Below the pieces are notes generated by a model. That model was not told the DNA's origin and ran no database searches. It saw nothing but the letters and a program-made list of their open reading frames with translations. From Skeletonema tropicum (taxonomy: Eukaryota > Bacillariophyta > Thalassiosirophyceae > Thalassiosirales > Thalassiosiraceae), in NCBI GenBank assembly GCA_037178625.1, contig CM074132.1, positions 2,480,001 through 2,544,000 on the forward strand: DNA of 64,000 nt, read 5' to 3'. Shown piece by piece: positions 52,914 through 61,904 of the stretch. The translations under genes were made by a program, and so were the position numbers. Position 1 is the first letter of the stretch. Each line of letters starts with the position of its first letter.

Positions 52914-52967
52914 ATGACAACATTTTACTCTATGGCACAAATGGATTGCCCAGATGAAATGTTTGAA
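52914..52967 (+). promoter_or_regulatory. SECIS-like element of the SelM gene
   Basis: ATGA (52914-52917) faces TGAA (52964-52967). Directly above the quartet, AACATTT (52919-52925) pairs perfectly with AAATGTT (52957-52963). The helix continues with T-G and A-T pairs, then TCT (52929-52931) with AGA (52952-52954), then GGC (52934-52936) with GCC (52948-52950). The 11-nt apical loop ACAAATGGATT supplies the unpaired adenines at 52939-52941. A lower helix may form between TCTA (52903) and TAGA (52977). It is the best match in the window to a form 1 SECIS. Confidence 0.78.
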
Positions 52968-53214
52968 AAGCTTTGATAGACTCTGATCCATAATCCCTAC
53001 GCTAATCATTGCTCTTGGCAAGGTGTAACTATAACAGAAAAGGCGATAACATACTTAGATATAAAAAGAATTAAGAAGAAGTGTACGATTAGCTTTATTG
53101 TCAAGCCATCTGTTACATCATTTCCATCCCATCTTAAGCGCATGGTCATTGCAAAAAACCTGCGTTTCTCTCTCTCTCTCTATCTCTACAAACACACTCA
53201 CACACTATCTCTTT

Positions 53215-55179
53215 TTAAACCAACTCCTTGTTCAACAGAGCACATTCCAACTTGATAACCTTCAACGCTCTCTCCGTAGACACCCGATCAGCCGCCTGTG
53301 ACTTCCAATCATTCATCACATATGCCGCCTGTCCCTTCAGCTTATTCAATTGTTCCACTGCCTTTTCCAAATCACCCAATTGAACATATTTCCGGGCCAA
53401 TGACAAGACACCATCGGTAACATTCCCCTCTTCTTCCGAGGTGGGTACAGATTCTGGTGACGGTGGGACAGACAACTTGGCAAATAACATTCCCATCAAT
53501 TGTCCTTCCAACCCAGCCCGTCCCTCTGGTACCATGGCGGCCTGACGTCCCACGGTATAACTCTTATCAAATGCCGCCTGCAACTCTGCCACGGTAGGCA
53601 CACCCTCCTCGGCAGCGACGGGAATCATCCCAACTGCAGAGGCAATCACACCCTCTCCACCGGCAGCACCCTTCAACGCAGCAATTTCTACAGCAGCACC
53701 CTCACCAACTTCCAATTTACTTGCCAGTGCCAACGCCGCGGCACTTACCCGATGAGCATGCTTCGATCCACTTTCATAACTTTGACTCACCTCCAAACGA
53801 CTTGACAACAATTCCAACTTTCCCTGCAATTGTTCCATCACACTCGCATGCTTTTCCAAATCAGCCGCATAGGCCTGTTTCATCTTGGCCAATTCATTCT
53901 GCAATTTCGACGTATACTCCAATTCCAACTCATCCGTAACACGTTTCGTTTCACTACTCAACACATCCTGTGCCTCCTTCTCTCGTGCCTCACTCGTAGC
54001 CCTCAATAAATTCGCAATGGAATCTTCCTTCGCCTGCAAGGCCGCATTGGCCTGACGGGTAATCACATCCTCCTGTTCTCGTAACTTTTGTGCCAATAAT
54101 GCTTCAAATTCCAATCGTTGCGTTTGCAAAATTGCCAAATATTGATCCCCCACCTCCTTTTCCTTCATTGACAAAAATTCCTTGAGACGGACTGCCTCCC
54201 ACTTTGTACGGTCGGACATTTCAGTGGCAAGTTGTACGACACGGGTACGTAGTTCGGAGGGGGTGAGTGTGTCCAAATCGCCAAAGTATTGTTTGTCCAA
54301 GTCGGAGCGGAGGGCGGCATTGGCAGCGGCCAATGTTTTGGAATTTTGGAGTGTCGTGTTGGTTTGTAATTCGGATATGGCTGCTGAGGCTGTGGTTAGG
54401 GCAATGGTTGGATCGGTGGATGTGGTTGTTTCGTTGGATTCATTGTATTGAGTGGCTTTGGTGGCGGATTCTTGTGCTGCTTCGAGTTCTGCTTGAGCTT
54501 GTGCTTGTTGTTTCGCATGACCTTCATTGACAGTTTGATAGAAGGAGTTCATTTTGTCAATGTCGACGCGATTACCATTTTCAGGGTGTTCCAATGATAC
54601 CTCTTCTTCTTCTTGCTCTTCTGTTTGTTGTTCCTCTTTTGGTTCATCAGTTTCTACAACAGCAGGGACAGTAGTTTCCGCAGGCGGTGCCTCCTCCTCT
54701 ACCTTCGTTTCATGTGTCGATGTAATTTCCTTTGTAGCCTCCTTCATGGCATTTTGAAGTTGTTCATCCTTCTTCTTCTTCGTTCCACCACCGCTACTTC
54801 CAGTGAGACTCATGATGTACTCCATGGGAGACATGTTATTTTCATTGGCCATGTAGATAGTTCCTCCAGCACCACCACCGACTAGTAACAGGGGTAATCC
54901 GAATTTACCAATGCCTCCTCCTCCGCCACCACCACTGGAAGCACCCCCTGGTGCCGAAGCAGGAGGAGGAGGTGGAGGCGCCGCCTTGGTGGGAGGTGGA
55001 GGAGGAGGAGTAGCATCTTTGGTTCCTTCCAATTGTTTTTTATTTAATGCACGTTTTTGTGCGGAAGTGACCAATGTGCGTCCTCCTCGCTGTTGTAGTG
55101 ATGTTGCGGTGGTTCGTTGCAGAGTACGAGAGAGCAGCATTCTTGATGATGAACTGTTTATTTTACACGAGTGGTTCAC
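53215..55179 (-). CDS. MIC60: MICOS subunit MIC60 (mitofilin)
   Basis: 654 aa, or 641 aa if it starts at the second ATG at 55140 (MLLSRTLQRTTATSLQQRGG), which looks like the better mitochondrial presequence. Pro-rich and Gly-rich stretches follow, then one membrane helix (GKFGLPLLLVGGGAGGTIYM, about residue 100), an acidic linker and a long coiled coil (about 300-480, for example KLREQEDVITRQANAALQAK). The C-terminal mitofilin signature is clear: LARKYVQLGDLEKAVEQLNK, LKGQAAYVMNDWKSQAADRV, STERALKVIKLECALLNKEL. It anchors crista junctions at the inner mitochondrial membrane. The Pro-Pro repeats before the helix are a local peculiarity. Confidence 0.92.
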   Translation of the reverse strand: MNHSCKINSSSSRMLLSRTLQRTTATSLQQRGGRTLVTSAQKRALNKKQLEGTKDATPPPPPPTKAAPPPPPPASAPGGASSGGGGGGGIGKFGLPLLLVGGGAGGTIYMANENNMSPMEYIMSLTGSSGGGTKKKKDEQLQNAMKEATKEITSTHETKVEEEAPPAETTVPAVVETDEPKEEQQTEEQEEEEVSLEHPENGNRVDIDKMNSFYQTVNEGHAKQQAQAQAELEAAQESATKATQYNESNETTTSTDPTIALTTASAAISELQTNTTLQNSKTLAAANAALRSDLDKQYFGDLDTLTPSELRTRVVQLATEMSDRTKWEAVRLKEFLSMKEKEVGDQYLAILQTQRLEFEALLAQKLREQEDVITRQANAALQAKEDSIANLLRATSEAREKEAQDVLSSETKRVTDELELEYTSKLQNELAKMKQAYAADLEKHASVMEQLQGKLELLSSRLEVSQSYESGSKHAHRVSAAALALASKLEVGEGAAVEIAALKGAAGGEGVIASAVGMIPVAAEEGVPTVAELQAAFDKSYTVGRQAAMVPEGRAGLEGQLMGMLFAKLSVPPSPESVPTSEEEGNVTDGVLSLARKYVQLGDLEKAVEQLNKLKGQAAYVMNDWKSQAADRVSTERALKVIKLECALLNKELV

Positions 55180-55831
55180 TAATACTTCTGGTGGATATGA
55201 TGCTATGTATTGGCGGCGATGATGTTATTACATGACGCTCATTGGCTGTTTGGTGCGTTTGATATGTGGATTTTTGGATTTTGGATTCACAACATCCTGA
55301 TGAGTCTGTTTTGCATGGCAAACGAACCACACTACAGGTCTCGGTTGTCTCTATAATTACTCGCTCAGCGATGGTTGGTTGATGGTATATTTGGTATGTT
55401 TGGGATGATGGGAGGGGTGAAAACAAGTGATTTGTGTAAGTGGTATCTATGATTATGGTACTTTGTTGTACGTAGAACATTCCCTCTACATACGTGAAAG
55501 TACCATAATCGTACATACTAGTACCACACATCACTTTCAAACGCACTCATTTGACATCCATTATTCCACACTACCATCACTTCTTTAGACCCAATCAACC
55601 TTCTGAATGCTATTGTAGATGCGAGACTATGCGAGACCTGTAGTGTGAAACGAACGAACCCGATCCTTCGTCCTTCGCGCCTATCCTGCCTTCGCCGATC
55701 AAGATCACAGATGATGACCTCGATGATGAAAACCATTCGGGAACTCATAAACTTGGGGCTGGATATACGGCAGGCAACTGAGCAAGAGCAGGGCACTTCG
55801 CTAGCCGCCCAGTAAGGTCATTATTCCTAAA
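55180..55831. other. Divergent promoter region with a hairpin
   Basis: A 652-bp spacer between MIC60 and the TBC gene. Apart from the inverted repeat at 55451-55510 no feature is supported; short minus-strand ORFs here are rejected. Confidence 0.45.
55451..55510. repeat. 60-bp imperfect hairpin
   Basis: GATTATGGTACTTTGTTGTA and CGTAGA at the left pair with TCTACATACG and TGAAAGTACCATAATC at the right: 26 positions with four mismatches around an 8-nt loop (acattccc). The outer 14 bp are perfect. No target duplication or coding function is evident. Confidence 0.8.
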
Positions 55832-58800
55832 ATGGCCAAGCTCACTTCACATCCGCTAGCGGCTCATCCTCTCATGCCCCCTTCGCCAAACTCGTCGGCG
55901 GCGGCTGAGGATGGTGAAAAGGGACAGGTCATTCTACCATTTTCCAAGCGTGCGATCGACACTACGGATGCTGCCGAAACTGAAGGCATCAATCACCTAA
56001 TGGCGACTGATGATACTGAGGCAGTAAGTCGTGCAACAGCTGTTCCAGTTCAAATTGTAGCGTTACCATCAGACGACGAGGAACAGAGAAATGGAGGTTC
56101 ACACTTCTCAACTTCAACCACAGCAGCAACTGCAACAGCAGCAAAGCCAACCAGCAGCTCCAGCAGGAATAGTACTCAAACATCAGCCAAGACATCCATC
56201 AAGAACAAGAAATTAGAGCAGATCAATCAACTGCCACGAAGTATACGATGGCGTCTCAATTTGGGATTGCTCACCATGCCCAGCAGCGATGCTACTACTA
56301 CCAACAACAACACTACCACAGCAGAGGACAAGGCATCGATCAATCTACCAGCCAAAGACTTGATATTCAATCGTCCACGCCACTTCTTAGTGGCAGTGAA
56401 CAACAAGTCGTCACAAGAAGAATCATCCGCAGCAGCAGCAGTAGCATCACTACTACAATACATTGAAGACACCAACGCACTCAAGTTACGATGTCAACGT
56501 AGTCGCTATGAAGAATTGGAACAAAAGCATTATTATTCGAATACCATCATGGGCATTGCGGATGGTATTCAACAGGAAGACTCGAAGACAACAACTGCTT
56601 CTGCTGCTGCTGCTGGAGAACAAATGAAGCAATCTTCCTCACAACTACAACAGTCACAATCACATCATGATGTATCAGAAGCAACATCACCAATATCTTC
56701 ATTGGCGAAGAGTAAGATGCATCATGTTGCACCTGGGGATGATCCACTATCGGCAGCATTATTGGCGACATCTAATAACAATAGCAGCAACAACACCAAT
56801 AATCAAGGAAATGGAATGTTTGGATTTGGCAAGGGGAATAGGCACAAGAAGAATCAATCAATAGGGGCAGAGGACAAAGTGTCAGAGGGGGACACTTCAA
56901 CTGCCAATACTAATGTAAACCAAAATGGTACTGCAACTACAAAAGCCACCACCACCACTACCGATACAAAACTTGAAAAGACGGCAGCCACCTGCAAAGG
57001 TTCCAGATGGGCAGATTACTACTCTACCCGAGAAGTATTGGACGTAATTGAAAAGGATTTGAATCGATTGCCCAATGATCATTATACGATTTATCATGAG
57101 TGGAAGAGGTATAATGATGATGAGTTGATTCGGAAACGTGTGGAAAGTGGTGGTGGTGCTAGTGGTAGTATCAGTAATACTCATCAGTCTGGTGTGGAAA
57201 CATCAGCAGCAGCAGCATCAGCATCATTATTATCGTCGTCAGCACCAACGAAAAGGGGAGAACGAAGGCCAGGGAGACAAAAGAATCGATTTGCGAATAG
57301 TTTCAATTTGAAGGATAGTTTCAATTTTGGTAGCAATGGCAACTTTCTTAACAACAACAATCCCAATGTAGTTCAAAATAGCAACAATGGGCATGGCGGT
57401 GGTGACAGCAAGAATGCTTTTTGGAGCAATCTAATCTCCAATCAAGACTATGATCCAGAGGTAGACGCAGGAGGAGTAGACAACCCCGAAGTTAGTCGTA
57501 AAGAACGTGCGGATAGGTTATCGCAACTCCTCTTTGTGTATGCGAGTGAACACCCCGAAATTGGATATAGGCAGGGCATGCATGAAACACTCAGTTTCAT
57601 CCTCCTGGCATTGGAAATGGACTTGTTGGACCAATGTGTCCAAAAAGAAAAGAAGAATTGGAAACAACTTGATTTATTGCGTAAATCGAGTGGTAGCGGA
57701 GGAGGAGGGATGGCAGGTGTCGACTCCTTTGGTCAGATTGTGAAGGTGCGGTTGTTAGATCAGAATTATTTGCTTCATGATGCGTTTGCATTGTTTGAGT
57801 GTGTGATGAGTGCTTTGGCTCCGGCGTATGATGCCATTCCCTCTGGTGCGGATCATTGTATTGCCGCCATGTTGGAAAAGGCCAAGGTGGAACGAGGAGA
57901 GTCACCCATGGAGGCTATGGTGTCCAAAATCATGTCCAAGATTCGTTTCGTGGCGAGAGATGAGGCATTGTTTGGAATAGTCCTTTGCATGCCAGTCCCA
58001 CCACAGATCTACTTTGCCAAGTGGGTCCGCCTCATGTTTGGTCGAGAAGTGTCTGGTGGGATGAAACATGTCATGAGGCTTTGGGATGCATTCTTCGATT
58101 TGGCTGCCAAGATTGAGCATCGTGAGGAGGAAATTACCTTGTCTCTTGCATTGATTAATGTTTTGGAAACTGCTGCCGCAAGTATGATTATCTTGATTCG
58201 AGATAAACTATTGAAGCCGTCAATGGCGAGGGATGGAAGTCTGACCGCAGAGCCGGACCCCAATGATGGGATTGCTTACTTGATGAACTACCCTCCCATT
58301 GAAGATATTGACAACCTCATCAAACTCATTTCCAGCCTGTTATTGAAGGAAAAGAGTCTTTCTCAAATGTATGAACGTCGAAGGTCCCAAGAAGAAGACG
58401 AACGCTATGTTAAAACAGCTGAACCTGAAGATCCCTTCGTGACTGGAAGCGGAAGGATACATGACCAGAATCGTCCTCGACAAGTTGCACCACTGTCTCC
58501 TGAGACTGCTCAACCGCAGCTGTATGCACATCAACCCAAAGTGGACGTTGCCGAATCAATCGGCCACTTTGCGGCTGGACTAATTGACATTGGTACAAGG
58601 ACTGTCGATGCTGCCATATCCACATACCAAAAGCACCAAGCAGAAAAACAGCACCAGAGCGGTGTGATTGATCATCCGTTACAATTTGGGTTCAATACCC
58701 CATCACGTGATAAAACTGACCAAGGTATTGGAAGAAACGATGACACTTATGCCGTGACGTACAGGAATCACACCGATGCTGAGCCCTTGGAAGGGCAGGA

Positions 58801-59194
58801 CATCATTGTCTACAAAACCGAACTACGGGATTCACAGACATCAGAACACTCACAGAAAGAAGAGCCTCGAAGATTAACGGGGAATGATACTAACAATTTG
58901 TCATCTTCTTTCACAACGGTTGGGGTCGCTTCCCAAGGATCCAATGGTTCGTCTTCCCAGTTCCGAAAAAGTCCCAAGTATCTCGCACAGAAATTGGATA
59001 AGTCAGTGAAAACACTCATGACACACTTTGAGCAGCAGCAACGAAACATGGCGGACGATTTGCCGACTTCTTCTACAGCAGCTGCTGGGGGTACTAGGAT
59101 TATTCCTGAAGAAATTTGGGAGGCCATGGCAGCGATAGAGTCAGTGAAGAAGGAATTGTTGACGCAAGATGCTTTGGAGACACTAGAAAGGTAG
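55832..59194 (+). CDS. TBC-domain Rab GTPase-activating protein, TBC1D5-like
   Basis: 1120 aa, single exon. The N-terminal 390 residues are disordered with Gln, Thr and Asn runs. The TBC domain is split. TREVLDVIEKDLNRLPNDHY near residue 400 supplies the catalytic IxxDxxR arginine. After a Gly/Asn-rich insert, LLFVYASEHPEIGYRQGMHE near 570 supplies the YxQG glutamine. LLDQNYLLHDAFALFECVMS, IYFAKWVRLMFGREVSGGMK and MRLWDAFFDLA complete the fold. Both catalytic fingers are intact, so GAP activity is expected. The order and the long insert resemble TBC1D5, the retromer-linked GAP for Rab7. The C-terminal 300 residues are disordered. Confidence 0.85.
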   Translation: MAKLTSHPLAAHPLMPPSPNSSAAAEDGEKGQVILPFSKRAIDTTDAAETEGINHLMATDDTEAVSRATAVPVQIVALPSDDEEQRNGGSHFSTSTTAATATAAKPTSSSSRNSTQTSAKTSIKNKKLEQINQLPRSIRWRLNLGLLTMPSSDATTTNNNTTTAEDKASINLPAKDLIFNRPRHFLVAVNNKSSQEESSAAAAVASLLQYIEDTNALKLRCQRSRYEELEQKHYYSNTIMGIADGIQQEDSKTTTASAAAAGEQMKQSSSQLQQSQSHHDVSEATSPISSLAKSKMHHVAPGDDPLSAALLATSNNNSSNNTNNQGNGMFGFGKGNRHKKNQSIGAEDKVSEGDTSTANTNVNQNGTATTKATTTTTDTKLEKTAATCKGSRWADYYSTREVLDVIEKDLNRLPNDHYTIYHEWKRYNDDELIRKRVESGGGASGSISNTHQSGVETSAAAASASLLSSSAPTKRGERRPGRQKNRFANSFNLKDSFNFGSNGNFLNNNNPNVVQNSNNGHGGGDSKNAFWSNLISNQDYDPEVDAGGVDNPEVSRKERADRLSQLLFVYASEHPEIGYRQGMHETLSFILLALEMDLLDQCVQKEKKNWKQLDLLRKSSGSGGGGMAGVDSFGQIVKVRLLDQNYLLHDAFALFECVMSALAPAYDAIPSGADHCIAAMLEKAKVERGESPMEAMVSKIMSKIRFVARDEALFGIVLCMPVPPQIYFAKWVRLMFGREVSGGMKHVMRLWDAFFDLAAKIEHREEEITLSLALINVLETAAASMIILIRDKLLKPSMARDGSLTAEPDPNDGIAYLMNYPPIEDIDNLIKLISSLLLKEKSLSQMYERRRSQEEDERYVKTAEPEDPFVTGSGRIHDQNRPRQVAPLSPETAQPQLYAHQPKVDVAESIGHFAAGLIDIGTRTVDAAISTYQKHQAEKQHQSGVIDHPLQFGFNTPSRDKTDQGIGRNDDTYAVTYRNHTDAEPLEGQDIIVYKTELRDSQTSEHSQKEEPRRLTGNDTNNLSSSFTTVGVASQGSNGSSSQFRKSPKYLAQKLDKSVKTLMTHFEQQQRNMADDLPTSSTAAAGGTRIIPEEIWEAMAAIESVKKELLTQDALETLER

Positions 59195-59535
59195 TAGGGC
59201 CGCTGAATCTTGAAGCAAGAATGTTGAATTTGATGAAACATCACATGGGCAAAGGAAAATGAATGTAACGCATGCATTTCCCCCTTGATTTTCTGAAGTA
59301 GTTCTATGAATAAGTTAATCTCTTGCTTCCCCTAAAAATTCTGCCCGATTTGCTGATTAACTAACATATGTTGTAAATGATTTGATTTCAATTCACAATT
59401 TCTGCACCACATCATGGCACAGACAGCTCTTTGTTTAGTTTTGACCCTCTCTTTCTTCAGCCTATAAACAATTGTCTTATCCATCCCTCACAAGACATAT
59501 ATGGCAATCAACCAAAACAAAGAGAAAAGCCAACG
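59195..59535. other. Convergent spacer
   Basis: 3' flanks of the TBC and PHF5A genes; no supported feature. Confidence 0.4.
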
Positions 59536-59868
59536 CTATCTCTTCTTAAACCCATACTTCTTCCTCTCATAAAACAAATCCGTCTTGGTACTCCCCAAAT
59601 TCACCACCTTGGGACACCCATCCCGATCCTTCTCCGTCTGCACACATTCTCGACAATAGTATGCATCAGTCACTCCCACTCCGCCGCAAACGACACATCG
59701 TCCCTCGAGTGATCCGTAGTTGCACTCGTCGCAAATATGGACGCGGGTGGAGGGGTTGACGAAGGAGTCGCAGATGACACATTTGCCGTCGCATTTTTCG
59801 CAGAGGCGGCCTATGGCTATGCCGGGTTGTTTGCGGCACATTACTAGATCGGGGTGATGTTTGGCCAT
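59536..59868 (-). CDS. PHF5A: Splicing factor SF3b subunit PHF5A / Rds3
   Basis: 110 aa, the exact family size, single exon. The sequence is nearly invariant in eukaryotes: [20 protein letters not shown], then [49 protein letters not shown], ending in RKKYGFKKR. The CxxC pairs bind three zinc ions in a knot. It is part of the SF3b complex of U2 snRNP that recognises the intron branch site. It diverges from the casein kinase gene. Confidence 0.97.
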   Translation of the reverse strand: MAKHHPDLVMCRKQPGIAIGRLCEKCDGKCVICDSFVNPSTRVHICDECNYGSLEGRCVVCGGVGVTDAYYCRECVQTEKDRDGCPKVVNLGSTKTDLFYERKKYGFKKR

Positions 59869-60336
59869 GGTTGTTTTCTATATTTTTGAATTTTGAAAGT
59901 TTATGTCAATCCTCTGATGTGTGTTGTTTTTACTGCGACTATTGGTTTTTTCCGTCGGCGATAAAGCCTTCTTTCAATGGATCAATCTCTCTACCGTAAA
60001 TCCCCAAAAATAATTTGGAAGCTGCTGATGTAGATAAGTACTTCTAGAGTGATAGCGGCAGTGATGCAACAGGATATCGGAGCACGAATTGGAATTAGAA
60101 TCAGTGATATTTTTGCTGTGAAATGAAAAGTTGGGCCTATTCGAAATACAGTAGGAATTAGTACATTTCTACAGAGCATCCGCCCTTGATGGTCATCTTC
60201 AGCACAGCACAGCACAGCACCCAACCATTTCCATTTTTACTCACTGCGTTGCCGGGACAGGAAGAATAAAAATTTCAGTCGCTCAATAGTCAATAACAAT
60301 AATATAGGCCGACATTGAATAAAAGATCAAACAAAC
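59869..60336. other. Divergent promoter region
   Basis: A 468-bp spacer between PHF5A and casein kinase 1. It has a short agcac tandem repeat (agcacagcacagcacagcac) at about 60201-60220; no ORF is supported. Confidence 0.45.
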
Positions 60337-61701
60337 ATGGAACTCCGCGTCGGCAAAAAGTACCGGCTAGGCCGTAAAATCGGCTCCGGTTCCTTTGGCG
60401 ACATTTACCTCGGAACCAACATGACCACGGGGGAAGAGGTGGCGATTAAATTGGAGAGTGTCAAAACGAAACATCCGCAGTTGTTGTATGAGAGTAAAAT
60501 TTATAGGATTTTGCATGGTGGACGTGAGTGTGAATAATATTGATGTTGTCGTCGTCGTCCTGGGCGGGGGCTACATCATCATATTGCTGCCATTTTATTT
60601 TTTATTTGGATTTCCATCAACTCATTTTACATTTTTATCACCCCCTATATCTTTCAATAAAATTCAGTCGGTATCCCCAATGTCCGCTGGTACGGAATCG
60701 AAGGCGACTACAACGTCATGGTCCTTGACCTCCTCGGCCCGTCCCTCGAAGATCTCTTCAACTACTGCGGTCGACGCTTCCAACTAAAAACAGTCCTAAT
60801 GCTCGCCGATCAACTCCTCGGACGACTTGAATACGTCCACACCAAAAGTTTCATCCATCGGGATGTCAAACCGGACAACTTTCTCATTGGCCTTGGCAAA
60901 CGTCAAAGTGTCATTCACATTATTGACTTTGGTCTCGCCAAGAAGTATCGTGATCCACGATCACATCAACACATTCCCTACCGTGAGAATAAAAATCTGA
61001 CGGGTACGGCACGATATGCATCGATTAATACACATATTGGGATTGAACAATCTCGACGTGACGATTTGGAATCACTGGGGTATGTTCTCATGTACTTTAT
61101 TCGCGGATCGTTGCCCTGGCAGGGACTCAAGGCCAACACGAAGAAACAAAAGTATGAACGGATTATGGATCGGAAAATGTCCACGTCGACGGAACAGCTT
61201 TGCAAGGGGTATGCGACGGAGTTCCGATCCTACTTTGAATACTGCCGTTCGTTGAGGTTTGAGGATCGACCGGATTATGCCTATTTGAAGCGATTGTTTA
61301 AGGAATTGTTTTATAGGAAGGGATTTCAGTATGATAATATGTTTGATTGGACGGTGTTGAATTTGCAACAGGAGAGGGCCAAGTTGCCACCGGAACGGCC
61401 ATTGTTGGGAGGAGGAGGAAAGGGGGGAGGAGATGCCGATGCAAATAATAATGCCCAGGGAGGAGGGGGGAATGGACAGAGTAGTGGGGAGAGGAAGCAA
61501 CCCCCTGAAAATGAACGGGAGAGGTCTAGGTCGGCTAATGATGGTATCCCGAATAATGGGACGAGTCAGAGGAGTGGATCGAGGGGAGGGAGGCAGCAGG
61601 GTGGTGCTGCTGCTGCTGCGGCGGCTCATCAGGAGAGTGATGGTTCACAGAATTTTGCTGCTGCTGCGGCTGCAGGGGATGACCTCAAGGTTGGCCAGTA
61701 A
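60337..61701 (+). CDS. Casein kinase 1 (delta/epsilon type)
   Basis: Exons 60337-60523 and 60668-61701; 144-bp intron (GGAC/GTGAGT, TTCAG). Product 406 aa. The kinase domain begins [20 protein letters not shown], with the ATP lysine in EVAIKLES. The splice junction gives LHGG joined to [20 protein letters not shown]. The catalytic loop is HRDVKPDN and the DFG motif is [27 protein letters not shown] is the CK1 substitute for the APE motif. The C-terminal 100 residues are Gly, Asn, Ser and Ala-rich with GGGGKGGG and poly-Ala runs, a disordered tail that in this family is often autoinhibitory. Serine/threonine kinase with preference for primed acidic sites. Confidence 0.95.
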
Positions 61702-61904
61702 GAAATGAAAGAAAGAAGAGAAAAGAAAAACGAGAAACAAGTTGGGGAGATGTCGCACCGACAGTCGGTGTTATGGGGATGTATTGTGTACCTCTTTTTA
61801 GAATAAATGAAGTCGATGTTGTATGAGTAATGATTAGTTAGAGATATCAATCAGGAATTTTATTATTCGTTCATTCTTAAGTTCAAGTGTTGAATATGAT
61901 GTAT

